NCBI RefSeq assembly: GCF_023277115.1
Contig: NZ_JALQCS010000001.1
Span: forward strand, 1,358,001 to 1,422,000
Direction of reading: 5' to 3'
From: Acidithiobacillus acidisediminis
GTDB lineage: Bacteria > Pseudomonadota > Gammaproteobacteria > Acidithiobacillales > Acidithiobacillaceae
DNA length: 64,000 nucleotides
Below the pieces are notes generated by a model that was not told the DNA's origin, did no database searches, and saw only the letters and a program-made list of their open reading frames with translations. This document shows, in pieces, positions 27,904 to 35,226 of this stretch (positions are counted from its first letter, which is position 1; each line of letters starts with the position of its first letter). The position numbers and the translations under genes are program-made.

Positions 27904-30396
27904 ATGTCTGAAGTATCTGCATCCGGTCACTTGCGTGGTCGGGCTTTGGCGCAGGAGAAACGGCGCCAGCAGGCCGTGCGCAAGCAAGACGGCAAGATCA
28001 GTAGAACGGCGTCCGTGCCTACTGCGCCAAAGTCTGATACTCCGGTGGCGAAGGCTGCAACGGCAGTCGTCGCGCCCGAGGTGCATCCAGAAAATCAGGT
28101 CCAACGCAGTCGCGGCCGCGAGGCCGCCTTGGCCCATCGGGCCATGCGTTGTTCCGGTGCCCAGTGTTGGTCAGATCCCGAGCAGCGCCGTCCGCGGCGC
28201 CGTGGCCAGCGCCCCAGTGATGGCATTACGCCATCTTCCGCCCAGTCGGTCAGTTCGTCCGCCGCGGAGCAGGCCCCAGCCTTGATTCCCGGGGTGGAAG
28301 AGGAATTCCTCGATTCTGTATGTGATATCGCAGAAACCCAACCCGAGGCCTTTGCCTGGCGGGGTTCTTCGGTGCGGCGCCTGTGTCAGGCGCGGCGTCA
28401 GACCCTGGCCCAAAAGGGCAAGTCGGCCCTGACGGTCATGCGCGGTTTGAGTTCAGCAGCGGCCCGGTTGCGCTATATGGAAAATGGCAGTACCCGGGAA
28501 TTCGCTCGCCTGCGTCGCGAAGAGCAGGCCCAACAGGGGCGTGGGCGTTTGCCTGCGGCCAAGGGGGCTGGTCAGGCACGGGCTGAGAAGCATCGGGTGC
28601 CACAAAAGGTCGAAGCGGGAACGACCCTCGCTGGGTCGACGGTCACCGGTACCCAGGTAGAGCGGCAAAAGGCAGTGACCGGGAATGAGGCGGGCAGTTG
28701 CCGAGCCATCACTGGCACCGAGTATGTGGGCAGTGAGCAGTTTGATCGCTTCTGCGGCACCCGGCCCGAGGCCAATGCGCCCAAGGTGGCGGTAACTAGT
28801 ACCTCTGGGCGTCAGGCAGTCTCCGGAACCCAGGTGGGTCGCTCGACTTCCGTGACCGGAGATGAAGCTGGGTCCTGTAGTGCTGTTACCGGAACCGAAT
28901 ACCTCAGCAGTGAAGGTTTCCAAAGTTTCTGTAATACGGCACTGACCCAGCGCCCTGCCAAGGTGGTGACGGGCAGCACTCAGAAGAATGCCTTGCCCGT
29001 GACTGGTAGCGACGAATCCCGTACCAATCGGGTGACTGGCTACGAAGCGGGCGCCCAGCGCAGCATCACGGGTTCCCAGTACTGGGACGCTGGGGTGGCC
29101 AAGATGACCATCAATGGGGCACCGAGCAAGGTGGCAGAAACCCATACCTTTGCCGGACGCATGGTGTCCGGCATGGCGGTGGATAGCAGTATGAAGATCA
29201 CCGGTCTCGAAGCCGGAGAGTGCCGCCAGTTGACGGGCACGGAATACCTGAGCCTCGAGAACTATCAGGGTATGTGCAACGCCAAGCCCGCAGCGGCACC
29301 AGCCAAGGTGGGTGTAGTAGCGACGGATCGCGGCCAGCGGGTAACGGGCAATCTGGTGGATCGTTCGGAAAAGGTGACCGGTAACGAGCCCGGCTCCTGC
29401 CAGCGGGTAACGGGTACCGGGTACAACAGCGCTGGCCTGTGCGGTGGCGGTGTCGACAAGGTGCAAAGCATGAGCAGTTTGGCCGGTTCGGTCATTACGG
29501 GCACGGGGATGGATCACCGCCCAAAAATGACCGGTGACGAGCACGGAGGGTGCTGGCCCGTCACCGGAATTGAATATCATGGGCAGGAGCACTATGCCCA
29601 CTGCGCGAGCACCCCGCAGCCAGAAGCAGCCAAAGTCGCGGTCAGTCGGACGGCAAAAGGGCAGTGGGTCAGTGGCCCTCCCATGGAGCCAGCCGATCAC
29701 GTCACCGGTAATGAAGCGGGAGCGGACCTGGCAGTCTCGGGAACGCCCTACGCGGGAGAGGTGATGGAGGCTGCGCCAGCAGCACCTGCTGTCCAGCAGG
29801 GCAACTCATGTGCCTGTGACAGCTGTGCCTATAAGCAGCAGGCCCTGGCCAAGGAGGCCGCGACGGCAGCCAGCCAACGGTTCGTACCGGTCGCTCCCGT
29901 GGCTCCGTCCGTGCTGGCGCCCGTTGCACCCCACGACTTCAGTATTGTGCCGCCCGCACGGCAGGGGCGTGGTCGAATCACGGGCAATGCCTTTGACCAA
30001 GGCGGTCGCGTCACTGGGCCCGTCAACCTGGCACGTGGCCTGATTACCGGCACACCGGAGTTCCGCAGCCGCGACGTGCAGCCGGCGGCGGCCATGCCGA
30101 TGCCCGTAGCAGCAGCCTCAGAGGAAGGGGCAGAAACGCTTGCTCCGGAGCGTGGCGCATGGCAGATCACCGGGGATGACTGGAGTCGCAATGAGCGCGT
30201 CACAGGTACCGAAGGGGCCTGGGCCCAGGGGCGTAATCCGACCCAGCGGGGAGCGGTTCGCTCTTGCGTCATGAGTGCCGCTCAGAATCGCAATCAGGCT
30301 CTGGCGGCACCGGTGGGCGATTCCAAGGTAACGGGTAGCAGCGGGAGTGCTCGTAAGGGCGCGGCTGTGACCTACTCTGGCGGCGCGCGGGGCTGA
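27904..30396 (+). CDS. csoS2: Carboxysome scaffold protein CsoS2 (full-length CsoS2B; frameshift may give CsoS2A)
   Basis: 830-residue intrinsically disordered scaffold that links RuBisCO to the shell. Region 1 (about residues 1-220) has four basic helical repeats of the R-rich type that bind RuBisCO (for example RGRALAQEKRRQQAVRKQ and RRLCQARRQTLAQKGK). Region 2 (about 220-570) has six shell-interacting repeats built on VTG-x-E-x-G-x-C ... TGTEY with paired Cys. Region 3 is the C-terminal domain with further VTG/VSG motifs, ending VTYSGGARG. A -1 frameshift signal sits at codons 540-541 in the sixth middle repeat; slipping there would yield a roughly 544-residue short form. Confidence 0.97.
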   Translation: MSEVSASGHLRGRALAQEKRRQQAVRKQDGKISRTASVPTAPKSDTPVAKAATAVVAPEVHPENQVQRSRGREAALAHRAMRCSGAQCWSDPEQRRPRRRGQRPSDGITPSSAQSVSSSAAEQAPALIPGVEEEFLDSVCDIAETQPEAFAWRGSSVRRLCQARRQTLAQKGKSALTVMRGLSSAAARLRYMENGSTREFARLRREEQAQQGRGRLPAAKGAGQARAEKHRVPQKVEAGTTLAGSTVTGTQVERQKAVTGNEAGSCRAITGTEYVGSEQFDRFCGTRPEANAPKVAVTSTSGRQAVSGTQVGRSTSVTGDEAGSCSAVTGTEYLSSEGFQSFCNTALTQRPAKVVTGSTQKNALPVTGSDESRTNRVTGYEAGAQRSITGSQYWDAGVAKMTINGAPSKVAETHTFAGRMVSGMAVDSSMKITGLEAGECRQLTGTEYLSLENYQGMCNAKPAAAPAKVGVVATDRGQRVTGNLVDRSEKVTGNEPGSCQRVTGTGYNSAGLCGGGVDKVQSMSSLAGSVITGTGMDHRPKMTGDEHGGCWPVTGIEYHGQEHYAHCASTPQPEAAKVAVSRTAKGQWVSGPPMEPADHVTGNEAGADLAVSGTPYAGEVMEAAPAAPAVQQGNSCACDSCAYKQQALAKEAATAASQRFVPVAPVAPSVLAPVAPHDFSIVPPARQGRGRITGNAFDQGGRVTGPVNLARGLITGTPEFRSRDVQPAAAMPMPVAAASEEGAETLAPERGAWQITGDDWSRNERVTGTEGAWAQGRNPTQRGAVRSCVMSAAQNRNQALAAPVGDSKVTGSSGSARKGAAVTYSGGARG
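29520..29567 (+). promoter_or_regulatory. Programmed -1 ribosomal frameshift signal in csoS2
   Basis: The heptamer C CCA AAA (29520-29526) has the X XXY YYZ phase exactly: CCA and AAA are zero-frame codons 540 and 541. After a -1 slip the ribosome reads AAT GAC CGG then TGA, so it stops after three residues. Four bases downstream begins a strong stem. CCGGTGACG (29531-29539) pairs with CGTCACCGG (29559-29567), and inside it AGCAC (29540-29544) pairs with GTGCT (29550-29554) around GGAGG, with a GGCC bulge. Frameshifting that makes two CsoS2 isoforms is established for Halothiobacillus neapolitanus; its use here is inferred. Confidence 0.75.
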
Positions 30397-30407
30397 GGCG
30401 GGCGAGC

Positions 30408-31970
30408 ATGGACACACGCAAAAAGACGCGATACTTGCGGCAAAGCGCTCCGCCTGCGGTGGCGGCGATGCCCATGGCGCAACGTTTTTCTGCCCATGCC
30501 GGGGTGCAAGCACCCCTCAACGCCGCCGGTGAAGCGGCAGTGCACCCAGCGTGTAGTACCTTGCCGTATCGCTCTTGCCATCATGCGCTGAGCAACCGGC
30601 AGGAGAATGATCGTCTGGCTCAGTGCGAAGAGGGTATCAAGAGTCGCTTCGATGCCATCATCCCGCTCTTGCAGGATCTGGCGGCGCGGGGGCTGGGGCC
30701 GGGCTACGTCGAGGAGGCACAGCGTCTGGCCCAAGAACGGCTCGGCTTTGTGCTGCCGGAAGCACTGCTGGAAAACGCCTGGGTACGGGGGTTGGACATG
30801 CGGGCGTTGTTCGCCCACGCGACCTTCTCGGCCCTGGAGCTGGGGGTGGAACGCTTCGCACGGCGCATCCGTGAGGAGTTGCAGGCCGGCGAGAATATCG
30901 ATGCGACACTCGTGGAATGTGGTTTCCATGCGGTCAATATTTCGGCCTGCGCCGATGGTCGTTTGAAAGGCTTGTTTCCCTATATCTTGCGTCTCCCGGC
31001 GGGGGATTTGCTGCGGCGTAGCGCCTTCGCCGGCACGCTCTTTGATATCGAGAAAGATGTGGAGGACTGGCAAGCGACGGAGTTGCGGCGCTTTCGGGAG
31101 GGTTTTCCGACCACAGCTGACGTCCCCAGCCGCTATCTGAAGGTGGCGGTGTACCACGGCAGTTCTCTGGACCCGACCCATCAAGGTTGTGCAGCCCACG
31201 GGAGTAACGAGAGTCAGGCCCTGGAGGCCGCGCTGCAACGCCTGCAGGACTTCCGAGACGCCATCGAAAATGCGTTTTGTTGTGGAGCCAGTACCGATAT
31301 TCTCTTGATTGGTGTCGATACAGATACGGATGCGATCCGCATCCATGTGCCCGATGCCAAAGGCAATCTCAGCGCGTATCGCTATGTCGACAATGCCCAA
31401 TTATATCGGCAGACCCTGGAAATGGATGGGGATCGCGCCCGTTTGGCGGTCTACGAAGCCATCCGGTCCGCCGCCGAGACCAGCGGCTGGGGGCAAGGGG
31501 AGGGAATGCCCCATGACGGCATGCGCCGGCTGATCGCCACCCTGCTGATCAAGAATCTGAGCCAGATCGAGTACGTTGCTGAGAGGGTGGGTGGTTGGCA
31601 TCCGGATCGAGGGCACGGAGAGCGCTTCATCAGCGCCGGAGACGGCTTTCAGGAATTGCAGGTGCGTAACCTGGCCTACTACGCCCGCCTGGATACGGTG
31701 GAGGAGGGCGCCGCTGACCTCGACGTGGGGATCAAGATTTTCAAGCACCTCAATATAGAGCGGCAGTTGCCCATTCCTATGGCTCTGCATTATCGCTATG
31801 ACTCCCGGGTACCCGGCAATCGCGAGCGCGTTGTGGCTAAGTTACAGCGTGTTGCGGCGGCGATCAGGCAGCGCTATGCGCAACTGGATCAGGGCGGTTG
31901 GTTGTATCTACATGGCAGTGTACAGGACATGCCTCTGGGTAGTGTGTTGGAGGAGGTGGTTTTGACATGA
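30408..31970 (+). CDS. csoSCA: Carboxysome shell carbonic anhydrase CsoSCA
   Basis: 520-residue carboxysomal beta-type (epsilon subclass) carbonic anhydrase, formerly CsoS3, which converts bicarbonate to CO2 next to RuBisCO. An N-terminal disordered basic tail (about 60 residues) precedes a helical domain, the catalytic domain and a catalytically dead duplicate domain. The zinc ligands are predicted as C181, H250 and C261; their 69- and 11-residue spacing equals that of the Halothiobacillus enzyme. D183 and R185 form the catalytic dyad in CADGR. Starts 11 bp after csoS2 and overlaps csoS4A by 4 bp. Confidence 0.97.
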   Translation: MDTRKKTRYLRQSAPPAVAAMPMAQRFSAHAGVQAPLNAAGEAAVHPACSTLPYRSCHHALSNRQENDRLAQCEEGIKSRFDAIIPLLQDLAARGLGPGYVEEAQRLAQERLGFVLPEALLENAWVRGLDMRALFAHATFSALELGVERFARRIREELQAGENIDATLVECGFHAVNISACADGRLKGLFPYILRLPAGDLLRRSAFAGTLFDIEKDVEDWQATELRRFREGFPTTADVPSRYLKVAVYHGSSLDPTHQGCAAHGSNESQALEAALQRLQDFRDAIENAFCCGASTDILLIGVDTDTDAIRIHVPDAKGNLSAYRYVDNAQLYRQTLEMDGDRARLAVYEAIRSAAETSGWGQGEGMPHDGMRRLIATLLIKNLSQIEYVAERVGGWHPDRGHGERFISAGDGFQELQVRNLAYYARLDTVEEGAADLDVGIKIFKHLNIERQLPIPMALHYRYDSRVPGNRERVVAKLQRVAAAIRQRYAQLDQGGWLYLHGSVQDMPLGSVLEEVVLT

Positions 31971-32218
31971 GAATCATGCGGGTGGAAAAGACATTGGTTT
32001 CTACCAATCGGATTGCCGAAATGGGGCATCGTCCCTTGCTCGTGGTGCAGGAAAAGGAAGGTGGTACCCGCTCGGTGGCGGTTGATTCGGTGGGCTGTAT
32101 CCCGGGCGATTGGGTGATCTGTGTGGGGTCATCGGCGGCGCGGGAGGCCGCGGGATCGAAAGACTATCCCTCGGATCTCACCATCATCGGCATCATCGAT
32201 AACTGGAACCCAGCCTGA
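31967..32218 (+). CDS. csoS4A: Carboxysome pentameric vertex protein CsoS4A
   Basis: 83-residue EutN/CcmL-fold (BMV) protein that closes icosahedral shell vertices as a pentamer. It begins MRIMRVEKTLVSTNRIAEMG and contains VAVDSVGCIPGDWVICVGSSAARE, the family core, ending with the typical DLTIIGIIDNW. The start overlaps the csoSCA stop (ATGA), and csoS4B follows after 1 bp. Confidence 0.96.
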   Translation: MRIMRVEKTLVSTNRIAEMGHRPLLVVQEKEGGTRSVAVDSVGCIPGDWVICVGSSAAREAAGSKDYPSDLTIIGIIDNWNPA

Positions 32219-32219
32219 G

Positions 32220-32465
32220 ATGGAGATCATGCGCGTACAGGCCGATCTGGTGACCACGCGGAGGATCCCGGGGCTCAAGCAGGCCTCCCTGCGTGTCCTC
32301 CAGGATGCGACGGGAAGGACCGTCGTTGCGACAGATCCGGTGGGGGTCCCGGAGGGGAAGTGGGTCTTTACGGTTTCTGGCTCTGCGGCGCGGTATGCCC
32401 AGGGCGATTTCGAGGTCCTCACCGACCTCACCATTGGTGGCATCATCGATTTTTGGGAACCTTGA
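32220..32465 (+). CDS. csoS4B: Carboxysome pentameric vertex protein CsoS4B
   Basis: 81-residue second vertex pentamer. MEIMRVQADLVTTRRIPGLK, ATDPVGVPEGKWVFTVSGSAAR and DLTIGGIIDFWEP match the family. The open frame extends back to 32121 but this only shadows csoS4A; the ATG at 32220, one base after the csoS4A stop, is the true start. CsoS4A and CsoS4B are both needed for tight shells in Halothiobacillus. Confidence 0.95.
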   Translation: MEIMRVQADLVTTRRIPGLKQASLRVLQDATGRTVVATDPVGVPEGKWVFTVSGSAARYAQGDFEVLTDLTIGGIIDFWEP

Positions 32466-32501
32466 CGGGTTCGGGTTTTATCTCTGTTAGGAGGGGTGAC
32501 A

Positions 32502-32798
32502 ATGGCAGACGTAACGGGTATTGCTCTGGGAATGATCGAAACGCGGGGGTTGGTGCCGGCGATTGAAGCGGCGGACGCCATGACCAAGGCCGCAGAAGTG
32601 CGCTTGATTGGCCGTCAGTTCGTGGGTGGTGGTTATGTGACCGTCCTCGTCCGTGGCGAGACGGGTGCCGTCAACGCGGCGGTGCGTGCCGGTGCGGACG
32701 CCTGCGAGCGGGTGGGTGACGGCCTGGTAGCCGCGCACATCATCGCGCGCGTGCATTCGGAAGTGGAAAACATCCTGCCCAAGGCCCCCACCGCCTAA
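32502..32798 (+). CDS. csoS1C: Carboxysome major shell hexamer CsoS1 (copy 1)
   Basis: 98-residue single-domain BMC protein (BMC-H) that forms hexamers tiling the shell facets. MADVTGIALGMIETRGLVPA, the VGGGYVTVLVRGE strand with the FVGGG pore loop, and HIIARVHSEVENILPKA are the family core. The translated product is identical to that of the next gene (32857-33153), although the DNA differs at many synonymous positions. An AGGAGGGGTGACA ribosome-binding region precedes the ATG. The symbol is assigned by position. Confidence 0.97.
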   Translation: MADVTGIALGMIETRGLVPAIEAADAMTKAAEVRLIGRQFVGGGYVTVLVRGETGAVNAAVRAGADACERVGDGLVAAHIIARVHSEVENILPKAPTA

Positions 32799-32856
32799 AG
32801 TGGCGGGTGTGGGCAGTCGGGTTCCCAAAGATTTTTGGATTGTTTAGGAGACAACA

Positions 32857-33153
32857 ATGGCAGATGTAACGGGTATTGCGTTGGGGATGATCGAAACGCG
32901 GGGTTTGGTGCCGGCGATTGAAGCGGCAGACGCCATGACCAAGGCCGCAGAAGTGCGCCTGATCGGCCGTCAGTTCGTGGGCGGTGGTTACGTGACGGTG
33001 TTGGTGCGCGGTGAGACGGGCGCCGTCAACGCAGCGGTACGTGCCGGTGCGGACGCCTGCGAGCGGGTGGGTGACGGTCTGGTTGCCGCCCACATCATCG
33101 CCCGGGTGCACTCCGAGGTAGAGAACATCCTGCCCAAGGCCCCCACGGCCTGA
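32857..33153 (+). CDS. csoS1A: Carboxysome major shell hexamer CsoS1 (copy 2, identical protein)
   Basis: 98-residue BMC-H shell protein, identical in all residues to copy 1 at 32502-32798. The codons differ (for example the two genes use different codons for Val and Ala in the first and last thirds), so the identity reflects selection or gene conversion limited to part of the gene. A TTTAGGAGA ribosome-binding site precedes the ATG. The symbol is assigned by position. Confidence 0.97.
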   Translation: MADVTGIALGMIETRGLVPAIEAADAMTKAAEVRLIGRQFVGGGYVTVLVRGETGAVNAAVRAGADACERVGDGLVAAHIIARVHSEVENILPKAPTA

Positions 33154-33174
33154 TCTGGTCTTGCGGATGTGGCG

Positions 33175-33193
33175 CGGCGATGATCCATCGCCG
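33175..33193 (+). repeat. Palindromic hairpin between the second and third csoS1 genes
   Basis: CGGCGATG (33175-33182), ATC and CATCGCCG (33186-33193) form a perfect 8-bp stem with a 3-nt loop, 21 bp after the copy-2 stop and 33 bp before the csoS1B start. No T-run follows. It is a candidate transcript-processing or attenuating element that would reduce csoS1B and downstream gene expression. Confidence 0.5.
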
Positions 33194-33228
33194 TGTCCCT
33201 CTCCCTCGAAGATGGAAGGAGGTAGATG

Positions 33229-33567
33229 ATGGCAGCAGTAACAGGTATTGCGTTGGGGATGATCGAGACCCGGGGTCTAGTGCCAGCCATTGAAGCGGCG
33301 GACGCCATGACCAAGGCCGCAGAAGTGCGCCTGATCGGCCGGCAGTTCGTGGGCGGTGGTTACGTGACGGTGTTGGTGCGCGGTGAGACGGGCGCCGTCA
33401 ACGCAGCGGTACGTGCCGGTGCGGACGCCTGCGAGCGGGTTGGGGACGGCTTGGTCGCCGCCCATATCATTGCCCGGGTGCACTCTGAGGTAGAGAACAT
33501 CCTGCCAACGGCCCCCACGGCAGATGGCGGTGGTCGCGATGGCGAAGTCAGTACGGTACAGAGCTAA
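33229..33567 (+). CDS. csoS1B: Carboxysome shell hexamer CsoS1B (with C-terminal extension)
   Basis: 112-residue BMC-H protein. The core is almost identical to the other two CsoS1 copies, beginning MAAVTGIALGMIETRGLVPA. The C-terminus reads LPTAPTADGGGRDGEVSTVQS, an extension of about 14 residues that the other copies lack. CsoS1B of Halothiobacillus has a comparable tail. An ATG at 33226 directly precedes the one used; GGAGG lies just upstream. Confidence 0.96.
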   Translation: MAAVTGIALGMIETRGLVPAIEAADAMTKAAEVRLIGRQFVGGGYVTVLVRGETGAVNAAVRAGADACERVGDGLVAAHIIARVHSEVENILPTAPTADGGGRDGEVSTVQS

Positions 33568-33582
33568 GGGCGGGACGGCGTC

Positions 33583-34029
33583 TTGCGACCTCATCCCCGC
33601 GTCGTTGGCTTCCTCGGTCAAGCGCTGAATCACGAGTTCCTGGCAGTACAGCAGTATCTCGTGCAGTCCCGCCTCTGTCGTCTTTGGGGTTGGCAGGACT
33701 GGGCGGACAGCTTTGCCAAGGAGTCCCGGGAGGAACTCGAGCATGCAGGCATGTTGAGCGATCAACTGCTGCGTTCTGGGGTGGCGCCCAGTGCCGGGAG
33801 TCTGCGCCCGTCGCGGCCGGGCAGGGATTTGCGGGAGATGCTCGAGCAAGACCTGGCGATCGAGTGGTCGGCGGTGGAACTCTATGCTGAGGCCCTCGGT
33901 TTCAGCCGCAGGGTGCGGGACGATCAGGCGGCAGGGCTCTTCGCGCAGTTACTCGAAGATGAGCAAGGCCATCTAGCACATCTGCAGGAAACCATCGCCT
34001 CCATGACCGGAGCGGCCCATGGCGGATGA
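33583..34029 (+). CDS. Carboxysome-associated bacterioferritin-like protein
   Basis: 148-residue ferritin-like four-helix protein. Di-iron type residues are visible in NHEFLAVQQYL (Glu), EELEHAGML (Glu, His), EWSAVELYAEAL (Glu) and EDEQGHLAHL (Glu, His). A similar bacterioferritin-like gene lies in this position in other proteobacterial cso operons; its role there is not settled. The longest frame starts with TTG at 33583, and a GTG a few codons later is also possible. It overlaps acRAF by 11 bp. Confidence 0.87.
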   Translation: MRPHPRVVGFLGQALNHEFLAVQQYLVQSRLCRLWGWQDWADSFAKESREELEHAGMLSDQLLRSGVAPSAGSLRPSRPGRDLREMLEQDLAIEWSAVELYAEALGFSRRVRDDQAAGLFAQLLEDEQGHLAHLQETIASMTGAAHGG

Positions 34030-34297
34030 CGCGACACTCTCCTGCCCCGAAGGCTGGGAAGAGCGGAAACGGCCCTTGGCTTGGAGCCGACGCTTCCGCT
34101 TTGCGGACTACGCCGCGACGCGGGCGTTTTTGGATCGCCTGAGCGAGCTGTCGGAGGCGACGGGGTATTATCCTGATCTCAATTTTGCCCGGGATTACGC
34201 GGTGGTTGCGGTGCAGTTTGAGGGCGATCTCGTCGATCCGCGACTCGCCGCCTTCGCCCACGCCGCCCAGGCGGCCTACGCGGCAACGGTCGAGTAA
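34019..34297 (+). CDS. RuBisCO assembly factor acRAF (pterin dehydratase-like)
   Basis: 92-residue protein with the pterin-4a-carbinolamine dehydratase (PCD) fold. Carboxysomal members (acRAF) act as chaperones for RuBisCO assembly rather than as dehydratases. The PCD catalytic His-His-Pro is replaced here by Tyr-Tyr-Pro (ATGYYPDLNFARDYA), so dehydratase activity is unlikely, in line with acRAF. It sits between the bacterioferritin-like gene and mcdA in the cso operon. Confidence 0.9.
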   Translation: MADDATLSCPEGWEERKRPLAWSRRFRFADYAATRAFLDRLSELSEATGYYPDLNFARDYAVVAVQFEGDLVDPRLAAFAHAAQAAYAATVE

Positions 34298-34300
34298 CCC

Positions 34301-34924
34301 ATGGCCTCGCGGCGCATCGTGCTGTTCAATGCCAAGGGCGGTTGCGGTAAGACCACTTTGGCCTGGAACCTGGCTGCTGGACTGGCGCAGCGGGGCAGTA
34401 CCCTGCTGCTGGACGCCGATCCCCAGGGTAGCCTGGGGCGCTGGGCCGAATGGAGTGAGGCCGAGGGCGAGGGGATGACGGTGGCCGGATCCCACTTGCT
34501 CGACGGCGATCTGGCCACCCTCAAGCAGCCCTACGTGGTAGTGGATTGCCCCCCGGCGCTTGAGGCGCAGGAGACCCAGAAGGCCCTTGTCCAGGCCCAT
34601 ATGGTGCTGGTGCCCGTGCTGCCGTCGCCCTTGGATCTCTGGGCCAGCCAGCGGAGTGTCGAGGCCATTCAGGCGATCCTGCAGCAGCGCAAGTCCGTGC
34701 GGGCGGCGCTGGTGCTGAATCAGGCCGAGGGACGCAGTGCCCTGTCTCGGGCGGCGGAACATGCCATTGCCACCCTGGGCCTGCCGGTGCTTTCGGTGCA
34801 GGTTGCCCGTCGGGCGATCTATCGGAATGCGGCGGTCGAGGGCAAGAGTGTCTATCAGATGGGCAAGCGGGGCACGGCGGCGGTTGCGGAAATCGAGGAA
34901 CTCATCGAGGAGGTGCTGAAATGA
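34301..34924 (+). CDS. mcdA: Carboxysome-positioning ParA-type ATPase McdA
   Basis: 207-residue ParA/MinD-family ATPase. The deviant Walker A is [16 protein letters not shown] near residue 9; switch I is [13 protein letters not shown] and switch [11 protein letters not shown]. Such McdA proteins form nucleoid-bound gradients that spread carboxysomes through the cell. It is followed with a 4-bp overlap by the small mcdB gene, which strengthens the call over a plasmid-type ParA. Confidence 0.92.
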   Translation: MASRRIVLFNAKGGCGKTTLAWNLAAGLAQRGSTLLLDADPQGSLGRWAEWSEAEGEGMTVAGSHLLDGDLATLKQPYVVVDCPPALEAQETQKALVQAHMVLVPVLPSPLDLWASQRSVEAIQAILQQRKSVRAALVLNQAEGRSALSRAAEHAIATLGLPVLSVQVARRAIYRNAAVEGKSVYQMGKRGTAAVAEIEELIEEVLK

Positions 34925-35142
34925 CCAGTACATTGGAAAATAAGCTCAACGCGAGCATGCAGAGTCCACGGCGGCGGAGCACGACGGCCAAGAGCCCTGT
35001 GGCGGCGGAGTCAGAATCCACCAGCAAGACCGCGGCGAGCCTGTCCAGCAAGGCGCGCGTAGCAAAGACGGCGGAGGCGAGCAGCGACCTCAACGCGGGT
35101 GGCGGTCGAGAGCTCAATCCCCAGCGTATCTGGCCGGACTGA
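34921..35142 (+). CDS. mcdB: Alpha-McdB carboxysome-positioning adaptor
   Basis: 73-residue low-complexity protein: Ser/Thr/Ala/Lys-rich, with an Arg patch ([10 protein letters not shown]), no predicted fold and no Cys. The only hydrophobic landmark is the C-terminal RIWPD with a single Trp. Alpha-McdB proteins are known to be disordered, encoded just after mcdA, and to keep a Trp-containing C-terminal motif used for carboxysome association. It overlaps mcdA by 4 bp (ATGA). Easily missed because of its size and composition. Confidence 0.85.
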   Translation: MTSTLENKLNASMQSPRRRSTTAKSPVAAESESTSKTAASLSSKARVAKTAEASSDLNAGGGRELNPQRIWPD

Positions 35143-35226
35143 CCCACCTCCCATCATCATCGTGGGTCTTGGACGATCGCCACAGCGGTCGCGCTCCCAT
35201 TTACCCGGAGGATTGCCAGCGCCCCT

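Noticed and set aside
28453-29700. 415-codon minus-strand frame inside csoS2
   Set aside because: Antisense to the repeat region of csoS2; its apparent repeats mirror the VTG repeats.
28620-29760. Repeated DNA in csoS2 considered as a CRISPR-like or tandem repeat array
   Set aside because: The repeats are in-frame protein repeats (VTG-x-E ... TGTEY) of variable sequence with no constant repeat/spacer lengths.
32502-33567. Three near-identical segments considered as a mobile repeat
   Set aside because: They are three csoS1 paralogues with separate ribosome-binding sites, the normal alpha-carboxysome arrangement.
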